Source: Gambelia wislizenii (lineage: Eukaryota > Chordata > Lepidosauria > Squamata > Crotaphytidae). Taken from it: a DNA stretch of 64,000 nt. The position numbers were made by a program, and so were the translations under genes. Under the pieces are notes generated by a model that saw nothing but the letters and a program-made list of their open reading frames with translations, searched no databases and had not been told where the DNA came from. The stretch spans positions 86,725,501 to 86,789,500 of the forward strand of contig JAUMIR010000001.1 of the NCBI GenBank assembly GCA_030847615.1, given 5' to 3'. Within the stretch, counting starts at the first letter, position 1. Every line of letters begins with the position of its first letter. Below, piece after piece: positions 33,976-44,797 of this stretch.

Positions 33976-34140
33976 AAAAAAAAAAAAAAAACTTCAGGAA
34001 AAGTCATGAATGCTTTTCTTGTGTATTTTTTGCATTTTTTGCCCCCCCTCCTTCCAAATACAGAAAATCACTGCAGAATCTCATTAGGACAAAAGGTGTT
34101 CTCCTCACATTCCATGAGGAGTTTTTCACCATTTAGACAA
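33976..34140 (+). repeat. Unclassified repeat with poly-A start inside DIRS copy 2
   Basis: A run of 18 As begins near 33977 after GTGTATT. Near 34079-34140 the sequence ATTAGGACAAAAGGTGTTCT, CACATTCCATGAGGAG and TTTTCACCATTTAGACAA is similar to 36455-36510. That similarity marks an interspersed family rather than DIRS sequence. Confidence 0.5.
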
Positions 34141-34402
34141 CACCAGAATCTCTGAATTGAGGGCTCTGGCAGTCTGGGCGTACTTATGTATTGTTCACAA
34201 GATTTGGCCTTTCTTCATTTGGATCTTTCCTTTGTTCCCCAAATTAATTCTATATTCCGTCATTCTCAGGAGATTGTTCTGCTTTCTTTTTGTCCATAAC
34301 CTAAGCCACCACAGGAAAAAGAATGGCACAGATTGGATATGTGTAGGGCTCTGAAATTCTGTCTGGACAGGACTGAAGTTTTTCAGAAATCTGATTATAT
34401 GT

Positions 34403-34700
34403 TTGTCTCTTTTCAGGAGTCTACTAAGGGCCATGTATCTTCTTCCATGTTGTCTCGCTTGTTGTGGCAATGTATTGAGTAGGCTTATGTGCATAATTCC
34501 AAACCAATTCCATTCTACTCATAGTGCCACTACTTCTGCTGCATTGTGCATGACAGCAACTTTGTTGGAGATTTGTAGAGCAGCCACTTGGGCTTCTCCA
34601 TCTTCTTTTGTCAGACACTACAGGACTAACAAATTTTCTTCAGCAGATGCATCCTTTGGTAGGTGTGTTCTGCAGCAGATCTGTCTTTATAGTAGATTAT
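34403..34700 (+). pseudogene. DIRS tyrosine recombinase C-terminal fragment (copy 2)
   Basis: The translation contains HSTHSATTSAALCMTATL, then WASPSSFVRHYRTNKFSS. This corresponds to the recombinase C-terminus of copy 1 (HSTHSTAMSATF ... WSSPSSFVWHYRINRYAL). The H...R-H-Y layout fits the catalytic tail of tyrosine recombinases. The core containing the first catalytic arginine is missing. Confidence 0.75.
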
Positions 34701-35168
34701 TGCCAGCCCTGGAGTTGTGCTTGGGTAGGTCCCAGCATGAAAGATTGCCTCCCCAAACTGCAGGAAATGGGAACACTGGTACTTACCATGAAGGTTCCTT
34801 TTCTGCAGTTGTTGGGAGAGTATTCTTCCCACTCTAGTTGGTGGATTTGCTTGGCTTCAGGCTACTGGCTGGTGAATTTTTTGTATGTCCAGAGCTTTGT
34901 CATTCCATCACTGGGAAGGTGGGACTTGCTCTCCCTTTAGGGTGGTAATAATGATCGACAGCTAACAATCCTTGCTTGGCTTGGCAAGGGGGGAGCCAGA
35001 CCCAGGATGAAGGATTCCCTCGCCACAACTGCAGAAAAGGAACCTTCACAGTAAGTACCAATATTCCACCGTGATCAGTTTCTAAATTTAGATGAAAAGT
35101 AGCTTCCCATTACTTTATAACTGTTTCCCAAACTTCACTTAAAATAATCTGAATTAAAAAAGATAATA

Positions 35169-35368
35169 CAGTATGAACCCCCTCCCCGCATCTGTGGATT
35201 CACTTGCCCGCATCCAAAAAAAAAAAAAAAAAGGTCTCTCTCTCTAGGCATCCTCTAGGGCCTCCAGAATGACCCTGTTGTATGTTTGGGCTGGAAGTCA
35301 TTCATTTAATAGGGTTCACTGTTATCCATGGTTTCTGGTATCCATGACAAGTCTGGGAACATATCCTG
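35169..35368. mobile_element. Pogo/Tigger-like MITE
   Basis: It is flanked by TA (35167-35168 and 35369-35370). The left end is CAGTATGAACCCCCTCCC; the right end is GGGAACATATCCTG. The interior contains CCTCTAGGGCCTCCAGAATG and TTATCCATGGTTTCTGGTATCC as in the other family members, plus an A-run near 35217-35232. Confidence 0.72.
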
Positions 35369-35989
35369 TATTTTTGAATGAGTGTTTATGTTTGTTTTGT
35401 TTTGTTTTACCAAAGAACTTCATCTATTCAATGTTTATATACTCCAGGGAATTCACTGTCAGGGTAGTATCAAAGATTTAGAGATCTTTGCTTAATGAAA
35501 ATATAAAATTAACTTTACTTCCAAGTGTTATGTAAGTAAATATGCCTTGCGTTGTTTAAGCTTTAATGTGTGTTACTTTTGGCAAAAGAAAATTCAGTCT
35601 TTCCCAGTACTGATTCGAGTGTGTGAAGCAAGAACAGAACTCCTATTGCCCAGTAATCTACTCATATTTTTGCCCCATCTTGGGCTTCTAGGGTCGTATA
35701 AACTTTGCACAGTGAATTTTGAACATTGGGGGCCTAAATCCTGTTACCAATCTCAGCTGGAGTGGCCCACTGATTTATATACTAAGTTACCATTGATTCA
35801 CTGAGCCTACTTTAGTTGGGCCTAACAATTTAATTTATGCCTAGATTTAACCTGATCCAGAGAAGACATTTGCAGACAATACTCCCTTTTCTTTCTTGGG
35901 TGGATGAAATTAAGATTGCATTGTAACCCCCTGACAAGCTACTTCAGATACCTACGATGTCCATATGCAAGCTGATAGCACATTGATCC

Positions 35990-36235
35990 TCTTCTCACTA
36001 GAAGGCAGAATATCTAAACTGAGGCTATTGTATTTTGGACACATCATAAGTCTACATGATTCATTAGAAAAGATGATAGTGCTTGGTAAAGTGAAAGGCA
36101 GAAGGACTGATTCAATAAAGGAAGCCACAGCCAAGTTTGCAAGACCTTCACAGGGCTGTTCAGGACTAAGACTCTTGGGAGTATCTCATTCATAGGTCAC
36201 CATAAGTCAAAGCCTAGTTGATGGCAAATAACACC
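35990..36235 (+). mobile_element. RTE/BovB-like LINE 3' end
   Basis: The translation reads LRLLYFGHIISLHDSLEKMI, then VLGKVKGRRTDSIKEATAKF. This matches the RTE/BovB post-RT block (L-YFGHI-R--SLEK-I-LGK--GKR). The 3' UTR ends in AGGTCACCATAAGTCAAAGC and TTGATGGCAAATAACACC, the typical RTE tail. It is 5'-truncated. Confidence 0.8.
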
Positions 36236-36379
36236 AAATACAAATACAGTGCACAAATAAAATTAATGCACATTGCAAAGCCCACAGTGTATTCCAGAAT
36301 TTGGGGAAGAATGGAAAAAAATTTTTATACATAATACAACCAATAGAAAACTGATGTTCATGTACACTTGTTTCTGCGG

Positions 36380-36520
36380 TGTCAGAGGCAGTGCAGAAAT
36401 TCTCAGTGATGCTTTTGCCCCACCACTCCTAATAACATGAATATTATTCACTTCTTATTGGGACAAAAACTATTCTTTACATTCTATGAAGAGTATTTTC
36501 ACCATCTAGACAATCCCTTA
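36380..36520 (+). repeat. Unclassified interspersed repeat, second copy
   Basis: TTATTGGGACAAAAACTATT, CTTTACATTCTATGAAGAG and TTTTCACCATCTAGACAA match 34079-34140 in DIRS copy 2. Only two copies are seen here and the family is unknown. Confidence 0.5.
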
Positions 36521-37219
36521 AAGTGCATTGACCTTGATCCTGAGTTCGCTTGAGTGGAAGCTCTTTTGAGAGAAAGCAGGAGAAGATGTTTGACAGTCCC
36601 CCCTGTGTCCCATGATGATCTGTTCTAGAAGTTGGGAATCCATCTGGAACAGGGCGGGGCAGGGGGAAGAGATGCTGCAGGCAGAGGGGGAATAGTGACC
36701 TTCTTCTACAGAAGGGTACTTCTGCAAAAGAACAAGCTCTTTTGTCTTCCACAAAAACATAATATGTTTAAAAACATAGTTCTGTCTATTTATTGGAAGT
36801 AGAAAGCTGCATAGGTTCAATTTATATTATCGGTTCATTTTAAATTGCACTTCCTCTAGTGCTGATACTTTGACTGGATAATAAAACATAGTCTTCTAAA
36901 AATTAAAGTTAAGACAGCATATTCTTAGTTTTGAACATTCTTATAACTGTCACCATCAGAGGCTAGATTAATATTAAATCTCTCCAGATTTAATATTACT
37001 TTTCCCAGTTTCTAATAATTTATTATGTAGTATGCTTGTATGCCAGAAGGAAAATGCAATAACTAATAACATCACTAAAAATGATTGCAGAGATACAAAA
37101 CTAATGTTAGTCTGCTATAGCTTGATAAGACCTTATCTGTATGAACTCTTTACTGTAATCATCATCATTATAATAAATGTTTGTTTGAGTGCATTGATTA
37201 ATTTTTCTACAATATTCAG

Positions 37220-37439
37220 TTTTCATTTTATGGGAACTTATCTCCACGGAGGACACTATATCGCACTCTTTCGGATGAGAGCATATGTAGTAATAGGAGA
37301 GGATCTTCATATGCCAGCTCACGGAGTTCAATGTTAGACCAAGCTTTGCCAAATGATATTTTATTCAGCACTACGCCACCATATCACAGCACCTTACCTT
37401 CCAGAACAAACTTAACTGGTGGTATTGGAAATTTACGAC
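37220..37439 (+). CDS. SIPA1L2: SIPA1L2 exon 8 of window (start of SPAR_C region)
   Basis: This 220-nt exon has acceptor ATATTCAG|T and donor CGAC|GTAAGT. It encodes FSFYGNLSPRRTLYRTLSDE, then SICSNRRGSSYASSRSSMLD, QALPNDILFSTTPPYHSTLP and LTGGIGNLR. L-RTLSDESI-----R---SSR-S-LDQALPND-LFS is a hallmark of the C-terminal SPAR_C region of SIPA1L proteins. The RTLSDES serine is a plausible phosphosite. It ends one base into a histidine codon. The usual asparagine before the glutamate is histidine here (R-H-E-L-W). Confidence 0.95.
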
Positions 37440-37961
37440 GTAAGTGTGTTTATGCTAAAATTCTTCTGATCTGATATTAAATTTGCAATTTTTGAAGACT
37501 ACCTCATAAATGAAACATAGGAAGCTGAGTTTTACCAAGTCAAATCACTGGTTGAGCCAACTCAATTCTGTCTACGCTGACTACACCACAGCAGTTGTGT
37601 GTGGTTTTAGATGAGTCTTTAGCAGCCCTCTGGCAAATGTCAGAGGTTGAACTTATGAATTTTTGTATGCCAAGCATGCAGTGTTCCGCTGAACTACAAT
37701 TCTTTGCCTTTTAAAAATTCTTTAGATAAAGAGTATATGTAGGAAATTGTCTTTTGTAGTACTTACTGTTTTTTTGGACAAGCTAATTCCAATGCTCGTA
37801 CTAAGTCCAAGATATCATATATTGCTGGCATGGAAAGTTAACTCATGTAATCCATCCTTTATAGTACCTGTAAATAATGTCTTCTATATCTTTGAGACAG
37901 AAATATTTAACATTTATAGAAGTTATTAAACAACAGAAAATTGTAAGGGGTTGTTCCAAGG

Positions 37962-38302
37962 CAGTGGTTCTTAAGCTTTTCTTTACCAGGGCCCCCCTTT
38001 AAATATTTTTTGTTGCTGCAGACCCCAAGACTTAACTCAAGATTTAAAACAGCAGCAGCAACAATAATAATAATACCTGAACACTGAACCATTAACAATC
38101 ATACCATCTGTTAAACCTTCCCTCACAGGCACTGGAGGGAGGGAAGGGAAGACTTTTCTCCTGCTTCTTCCCCCCAGTTCTATGATGTGCAGGCCCAGCC
38201 AGCCAGGGTAGGTGACCTGAGCAGCCTTCAAACCTTTGTGGCCCCCCATGGGGACATTGTGGCCCCCAAGGGGGTCTGTGGTCCACAGGTTAAGAACTTG
38301 TG
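37962..38302. mobile_element. hAT-type MITE, 341 bp
   Basis: The termini CAGTGGTTCTTAAGC and GGTTAAGAACTTGTG are inverted. The flanks TTCCAAGG (37954-37961) and TTCTAAGG (38303-38310) match at 7 of 8 bases. CAGTGGTTCTTAA-type ends are typical of Charlie-like hAT elements. The interior includes repeated GTGGCCCCC phrases and no coding potential. Confidence 0.82.
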
Positions 38303-39129
38303 TTCTAAGGGAAAATCTATTGCTATTTCTATAAGAGTAAACCTTTTGTTGTTGAAATATGATGCCTACATTTTAGCTTTTATGAAGATGAAGTGGTTGA
38401 CAGCCGTTCTGAATGTATAAGTTTTGTTTCTTTCTTGCATATGTTTTAGGCCTTATATATCTGGTCTCATAATATGGCTCAGATCCTGCGATCCCCCCTC
38501 CCTGCTCTCCTTTCACTGGCAAAGACCTTTTTGTTAAAGTAGACTTTTAATGAGTAATTGCTTGCAGGGAACCTTCTTATGATGGGGGAGAGATGCTTTA
38601 TTTTTAACTTTTGTATGTTTTAAAATGATTTTTACACTGTTAACAACCTATCATTTTAATGTGATGATTTTAAATTGTGTTTAGAATTTTATTGTTAGGT
38701 TTTGGCTGATTATTTTGTGAGCTGCCTTGGGTCACTCTATGATAAATTAGTAAATAAATAATAAATAGTTGCCCAAAATAAATTTCAATTGGTCATTATG
38801 TTGTTATTTTTAATCTTAGGGTTCAAAAAATCCTTTGGGATACATGGAAGCCCAAGTTAATATACTTGTCCTCAAAATTCCAGATGAACTGTTTAAAAAG
38901 TATGGCTCCAAGGATAAGTGTATGTTGTAAAGAAGATGCCTTCAGCCATCTTAGATGACACTTGATTTTAGAGCCAACACTAAAGCGGGTCAATAAACAC
39001 CCAAGCAAATAAATTCCCCTCAAAAAGCCTCAAAATGTAGAAATTTACATAACTAATGCATTCCTCCTTCTTCCTTAGTGGTAACCATTTGTTGGGCAGT
39101 TACATACACATAACAGTATAATGTATAGT

Positions 39130-39225
39130 TATTTTTTATTTTATTTTATTCATTGGATTTATATCCCGTCTTTCTCCCAAGATGGGATTCAAGGCAGCTT
39201 ACAGTAATTTAAAAAATACAACGGA
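39130..39225 (-). repeat. LINE 3'-tail-like repeat, reversed
   Basis: TTTATATCCCGTCTTTCTCC, then GATGGGATTCAAGGCAGCTT and ACAGTAATTTAAAA form the same tail motif as at 1440-1500 and 51575-51700. It probably belongs to an old CR1/L2-type LINE. Confidence 0.45.
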
Positions 39226-39355
39226 ATCACTGCTGTGTGTACATGTCTCGGCATCTGGACTGGTCATGCATTTTCCTCACACAGTTTTAAACTATACTCG
39301 TTCTCTCACATGTTAGGTATTCTTCTAAAGACAATGTATTTCATTTGTAACTCAG

Positions 39356-39487
39356 ATGAGCTGTGGTTCTCAGATGGATCTTTGTCTGACAAATCAAGAT
39401 TCAATGATCCTGGCCTGATGCCACTTCCAGATACTGCAACAGGATTAGACTGGTCTCATTTGGTTGATGCTGCCCAAGCATTTGAAG
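39356..39487 (+). CDS. SIPA1L2: SIPA1L2 exon 9 of window (SPAR_C)
   Basis: This 132-nt exon has acceptor TAACTCAG|A and donor GAAG|GTAATG. It encodes [20 protein letters not shown], then [20 protein letters not shown] and [24 protein letters not shown] is strongly conserved across SIPA1L proteins. It ends one base into a codon, the same phase with which both the 54-nt exon and the exon at 62680 can continue. Confidence 0.96.
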
Positions 39488-40099
39488 GTAATGTCTGTGT
39501 AACAACTGCAGTATTAAATATGATTAGTCCAAATTAAAGTTCAGTAGTCATACCAAGACCAGAAATGTAAGGATGCAATGCATCATATTACTGACGGCTT
39601 TGTACATTTGCTCTTGACTGATTTGTTTTCTTTCTTTCCAAGTAAGTTATTTCCCTTTAATAGATGAGTTAAAGTCACTCTATTCATGCAACATAAGATT
39701 AATATTGGAATGGATGTAATGGGCTAAGATGGGAGCAAGAAGGATAAGAAAAAATGTTGCATAGGATTGATCTCTGAGTCCTGAAATACACAAGCACTTC
39801 TCAATGTCCTGAGCTTGAGAAGCCTCAGATATGTATGTCAGTCTTACCCAGAAATGGCACAAAAATTATTCAGGATTATTCCAGCACAGAACCTGAACTT
39901 TGGTTTGGCATCAATTGGGTAGGATTTATAGTTGCCTAAGCAGACACATGCTTGAGTAATGTCCCTTTCACCCCACCTCTCTACGTTAGCTCTATACCCA
40001 CTAAAAAGCATCTCCAAAGATCAGTATTGTGTACCAGGAAGCTGTAGTGGGAAGCAGGAAGCATCAAAATTTGGAGGCAACTCCCAAGAGTGCAGCAGT

Positions 40100-40612
40100 T
40101 CATTATGTTGCTGTCCTTGAGCAAGCAGGGATCACCAGTATTGAGGCCATGATATTGAGAATGCAGCTGCGCTGGGCAGGGCACGTTTCTAGGATGGAGG
40201 ACCATCGCCTCCCAAAAATACTACTCTACGGTGAACTCGCAACGGGTCAGCATAAGAGGGGTGCTCCAAAAAAGCGATACAAGGACTCCCTGAAACAACA
40301 TGTCAGGCTTGGCCAAATTGATCACCAAGAATGGTTCGCCCTGGCCTCACCTCGGGAGGCATGGAGACGCACTATCCACAATGCTGCAGCCTTATTTGAG
40401 AACTCACGCCGAACAAGTCCTGAAGAGAAATGGCAACACAGAAAGAATCACAACCGGGAAACATCACCCAAGGAGACCTTCTGCTGTGCTTTCTGCAACC
40501 AGACTTGTTTATCTCGGATTGGCCTTTTTAGTCATCAGCGCGCTTGCAGAAAGTGCGGGATGAGTCCTTCCTGAATCTTCGTTTGCGAAGAAAAGCCAGA
40601 GAGAGAGATAGT
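40100..40612 (+). mobile_element. APE-type LINE, 5'-truncated 3' copy with intact C-terminal ORF
   Basis: This copy is closely similar to 26938-27452. An open stretch to 40574 encodes VLEQAGITSIEAMILRMQLR, WAGHVSRMEDHRLPKILLYG, then FALASPREAWRRTIHNAAAL. It ends with CCAFCNQTCLSRIGLFSHQR followed by ACRKCGMSPS and a stop. The C-x2-C...H-x3-C spacing resembles a zinc finger at the end of the polyprotein. The 3' UTR is very short: TTTGCGAAGAAAAGCCAGAG then a GA run. Only the last ~510 bp were inserted. Confidence 0.85.
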
Positions 40613-41515
40613 TTGGAATTACAGGACATACAAAGCAAGCTTTAGACTCAGGAGTACAGCAGCAAACACTGTTTCTGCTCACATTTTAGAATTTGGGTCT
40701 TAATGTTAGCTAAAATATGAATTTAATTAAAATACTCTTTTAGAAATCTTTTCATTATATTTATACTTTGCCTTTCCTCCAAAGAGATCAGGTTGGCATA
40801 CATAGTTCTCTTCTCATCCTTTGCTCTCAATTTTATCCTTATTACAATGCTCTGAAGTAGTTAGCCTGAGAAAGTATTACTGCTCCAAGGTGACCTAGTA
40901 ATGTTCATCACCTAGTGGTGATTTGCAGTTGGGTTCATTACATCCTGGTGGGACATTCTCAACCGACAACATTACACTGGCACTCAAATCATGCACAGGT
41001 TTTACCTGATAAAGAAGTTTTTCTGCACAACATTAAAGACATATTGTTTACCTTTAAGAATTAGCAGGGTTAATATATTCATACTATTTTATGTAAAAAG
41101 CTTTTTTGTTCTACTTGAATAGCTGCAGCTTTGTAGCTATAATCTTTCATGGCTAGAATGACATAAAACCCATGGAATTCAGCAAATTTATGAAGATGAA
41201 AGAACTTTACTGTCTGTTTCTTAGTCAGTGTTTGAAAGTCCCACAGATACTGATGTAGCTTGGGACAATTTTACTCTGCTAATGAAATGGAATTTATATA
41301 GTTGTTGTGCTCCTGGGATTATAATATAACTTTTCACACTTTGGTTCCAGCTTCATTTTATAACAGTCATTCATATTTTAGATTTCCTGTACTGGAAGCT
41401 GTTCAAGATGCCTGCACAAATATTCCCTGGTACCTCCCTCACACATTTCCCCAACTCTCATCCATGTTTGGCTATAGCCCTGGAGGTTATTGTCAGCTTC
41501 TCCCTGGACTTTATC

Positions 41516-42459
41516 AGACATGCCCTTAAAACCCGTTCCTGTTCCATTACCCACCCACCCACCCTCCTCCCGTCCCTGTAACTGAATAAAAAAATGTTCA
41601 CACACTTACCTTAATCCCAAGACAGAAACTGCTCCCCCTTCCTCCGGCAGTCCAGGAAGTGAAGGGAGCTCTCACAGAGCCCCCTCCCCTTCCTGGAGAT
41701 CAAATCGCGTGGGGAATTTAAAAATAAAAAATCCCCCAAACCTCAAAGCAGTACACCAAGCACCTAAACACCCTCAAAAAAAAAAAACCCAAGTAACCCA
41801 GGGAGGGAACAAAAAAGGCTGCCACTGACCTCTTTGTCTCAATCGAAGCAGGAAGTGTTTTGCAGGGAACTCCCAGGACCTTGCAGGGAGCCCTGCATTG
41901 CGCAGGGAATTTAAAAATTAAAAAAACCACCAGACATCAAAAAATTAAATCAAACACCTAAACAGCCTTTAAAAGACACAAGTAAATAGGGGAGGGTACA
42001 AAAAAGTCTGTCACTTACCTGGATGTCCAGATCGTCACCAGAAGTGTTCTCTACTTACCTTCCAGGACCTTACAGAGGCAGGCAGCGGGGGGGGGGGGGG
42101 AATTTAAAAATAAAAATACAAGCAGACATCTAAAAATTAAAACAAGCACCAAAACACTTTTAAAGCTTTAAAAGCAACATGGGGAGGGTACAGAAAAGGC
42201 TGTCACTCACCTGGATGTCCAGATCGTACCTGGAAGTGTTTTAACATCGCACCAGCATAATAGCAAACCAGTTCATACACCTGTGATTCCATTACAGAAA
42301 TGGAATGGGAGATCTATTGACGACTTTTCCCCGTGAATAAAACAAAATGGAACGCAAATGGGGTCAGAACAGGAGAGGGGAACGTCGTCTGAAAAAAACC
42401 CTCTTTAGCGATCCTGTTCCATTTCTGTTCTAGTTTATTAAGCCTGTGTGATAAAGTCC
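41516..42459. mobile_element. TIR element with ~200-bp internal tandem repeats
   Basis: The left end GGACTTTATCAGACATGCCC faces the right end AGCCTGTGTGATAAAGTCC, an imperfect inverted repeat, with GTTCCTGTTCCAT near both ends. The interior holds about three units of roughly 200 bp, each containing AATTTAAAAATAAAAA, CACCTAAACA-CCTTTAAA, then a GGGAGGGTACA-AAAAGGCTGTCAC type stretch. A poly-G run lies near 42090. There is no transposase. Confidence 0.6.
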
Positions 42460-42689
42460 CCTGATATCCAGTACTGTTTTTATGGCATCATTGCAATCAC
42501 ACAATGCACTCTCACATCAAAGAAAAAACCCAGTAAGTGCAGTCATGCTCCTTTATCAAAGATCTGCCTTTCTTCTCCCACAATCACTCAACCCCCTTCT
42601 CCTTCCTACTACTGATCTGCCCCCCTCTTCCCTCTCTGATTTGATATTCTCTCATCCTTCTTTTCCCTCTCATCTGCTGGTACACTTCT

Positions 42690-42835
42690 TTTCCATCAGT
42701 GTGGGGAGGGATTCCTTAAATTGGGTTTGGCTCCTCCTCTTCGAGACAGGCATGGCAAACAGCCAGTAAAGATTTACTTACCTACCTTTGGTAGAAGAGC
42801 CAGCCCATCCCTCCCGTTCTGTCCTGCCTTGCTAG
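42690..42835 (+). repeat. DIRS copy 1 left inverted terminal repeat
   Basis: GGGTTTGGCTCCTCCTCTTC, GGCAAACAGCCAGTAAAGAT and GGTAGAAGAGCCAGCCC pair, in reverse complement, with GGGCTGGCTCTCCTACC ... GGCTGTTTGCCC ... GGAGGAGCCAAACCC at 47690-47790. This supports the DIRS assignment and element limits. Confidence 0.9.
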
Positions 42836-43820
42836 AGATCAGATCTAGGGCTTTTTTCTCAGCATGTGTTCCAATTTGAAGCAATCTACCTTGGGGAGGA
42901 CAGCTTTTCATGTAGCCCACACTCCCCACAGTTCAGATCTCTCCTTGGACGAGAAGGCTGGGGCTGAGGAACAGTTGGCTCTATCGGGCTAGGTTCCAGC
43001 CCAGGAGCAGACCGACCTCTCTGGAGGTTCAGTTGTTTGCTTCCTAGAGTTCGCCAATACGGTGACAGAGCATGATGGGGTCCTTCTGACTCTCAGGGTG
43101 GACCACACAACGGAGGTGATGGCTGTGGCAGACAGGAGGACGATCCTCACTCCCGCTGCCCAGTTGAGTGACACAGATGTCTTCCCCTTCTCACCCCTCA
43201 TTTTGAATGGCCACGACCTCCTGTAGCAGTTGGCGGAATGGATCATCTTAGTGGCATGCCATGTGGTCACGGTGAGCTCTTTGGAGGGGGGAGGGGTGAA
43301 TTTGGCCGCAGCACTTGCTTCAGAGGCGGCGAGTTCTTCCCGCCAAAAAGGCCTTGGTTGGGGCAGAGCTACTTTTGCTTTCCCACTGTCTAAACTGCTG
43401 CAGCCTGGCCCTGACACGAAAGCAGCCAAACACAGCAGGCCTCCATCCACTCTGGTTTTCCCTCTCCCTTCTCAGGGAAGTGAGCAGTGGCGGGGCATTT
43501 TGCCCAGAGACGGTTCTCCTCCACTTAAAAAGAAGAGGCACCACAAAAAATCTGTGGTAACTGCTTGGGAGGAGGAAGTCTGAGGTCTCTGTGGGTTCCT
43601 CTGGTAAAGAGGAAGGGGAACTGTCTTCTGAGGAGGGCAGTTTTACCCCTGAGCAAGCTTCACTCAGGCTTTTTGAAGCAGGCAAATTTCATCTTTTAAT
43701 TTAAAAGGTGGAGAAATCTTTGGGCCTTAGTAGCTCAACGCAGGACCCAGCTGACCAGCATGGAGGCTTAAACTTATTTCTAAAGAGAATGTAACACATC
43801 CTGTTGTTCCTTTCCCAGAC

Positions 43821-44620
43821 ATGTTTAAAGAAGTTTTAGAGAGTGAGTGGTCCCATCCAGGTGCAGCCCGGGCTTCCCCATCTCTGGCTAAGTCCCTTTA
43901 CACCTTATGTACTTCAATTATGGATAAGCTAAAATTGCCCCCTATCAATGCGCCCAACGCAGGCCTGGTTTATGGCTCCCTTTTTCCATGGGATGGCTAT
44001 AATAACCTCAAAGGTCCTGAGGCCAAAAGGGTGGATATTTTTCTTTGTAGACCCCATGAGACAGTAGCCTTGGCTATTAGGGCTTCAGCTCCAACTCTCT
44101 TTTTGCTAGGGCTGCCATCCAATGGACCAAAGACCTGTTGGCTGAAGTTCCTCGGGGGGAGACCAAAGTCCACCAGAGACTTAACAAACTGTCCAAGGCC
44201 TCTGCATTCACAGCCAATGCCAGTTTAGATGCCTTATAGTTTTCTTCTTGCTCCCTAGCTGCCAATTGTGGTTTAAAAATTGGAATGCTGACAATAAGGC
44301 CAAAGCTAATTTGTCCAGCTGCCCATTTAAAGATTCCAAATTGTTTGGAGACACCTTATATGATGTCCTTGTGGAATCTAGGAACAAAAAGAAGGCACCC
44401 CCTTTTTCGCCTAAGAAGGAAGAGCGCAAACCGTTCCGTTCTGATTCTCAATATTTTCATGGGTCTAGGGGAAATTACAATCAAAAGGATTTCAGGTCAT
44501 TTAGACCTACATGGGGCTCATCCAAACAAACTTCTAGGAATCAGGGCTCTTCTTTCCCCAAGGCCAATAACTTCCAATCTGCTAAACATGGGGGCAAGGC
44601 TGGGTGGTCTCTTTGACTGC
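43821..44620 (+). pseudogene. DIRS gag-like protein (copy 1)
   Basis: The translation opens with MFKEVLESEWSHPGAARASP, then KLKLPPINAPNAGLVYGSLF and EAKRVDIFLCRPHETVALAI. This is the structural protein region of vertebrate DIRS elements (VLESEW--P, then K---P-VDA---YG). After a frame change near 44110 it continues with LPSCQLWFKNWNADNKAKAN and a basic Arg/Lys/Ser-rich tail (44390-44600), likely nucleic-acid binding. Confidence 0.72.
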
Positions 44621-44797
44621 AGACCGTTCCTAGTGGGGGCAAGGCTGTTCCATTTCACACATCATTGGGCAGCTACATCATAAGATGCTTGGGTTCTCAG
44701 GATTGTCAGTCTGGGTTATACCATAGACTTTCAGGCTCTGCCCCCACCGGTATTCATTCAGTCTTACTAGCCCTGTTCAAGGGACAAGCATGCCCTC

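Larger units (their letters stand above)
32094..35066 (+). mobile_element. DIRS retrotransposon, copy 2 (internally deleted)
   Basis: This is a tyrosine-recombinase retrotransposon with inverted terminal repeats. The left end at about 32094-32215 (CTGGGTCTGGCTCCCTACTC, CACCCTAAAGGGGAGAGCC) is the reverse complement of about 34905-35040. RT traces on the + strand read EHLVQKGAIEPSTPSKK (33225), YRALPFGLSASLWVFMKLLV (33538) and HPYLDDLLVHLP (33640). Recombinase traces read HSTHSATTSAALCMTATL and ICRAATWASPSSFVRHYRTN (34510-34630). The RNase H and N-terminal recombinase region is replaced by a poly-A-led segment at about 33976-34140. Stops make it non-functional. Confidence 0.88.
31879..37219 (+). 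other. SIPA1L2 intron with DIRS copy 2 and smaller repeats
   Basis: The intron holds DIRS copy 2 (32094-35066), a pogo MITE (35169-35368), an RTE/BovB 3' end (35990-36235) and an unclassified repeat (36380-36520). Elsewhere (35369-35989 and 36521-37219) nothing is recognised. Confidence 0.7.
37440..39355 (+). other. SIPA1L2 intron with a hAT element
   Basis: The intron contains the hAT-type MITE at 37962-38302, a LINE-tail-like motif at 38717-38768 and another, reversed, at 39130-39225. The rest is AT-rich with no recognised feature. Confidence 0.6.
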
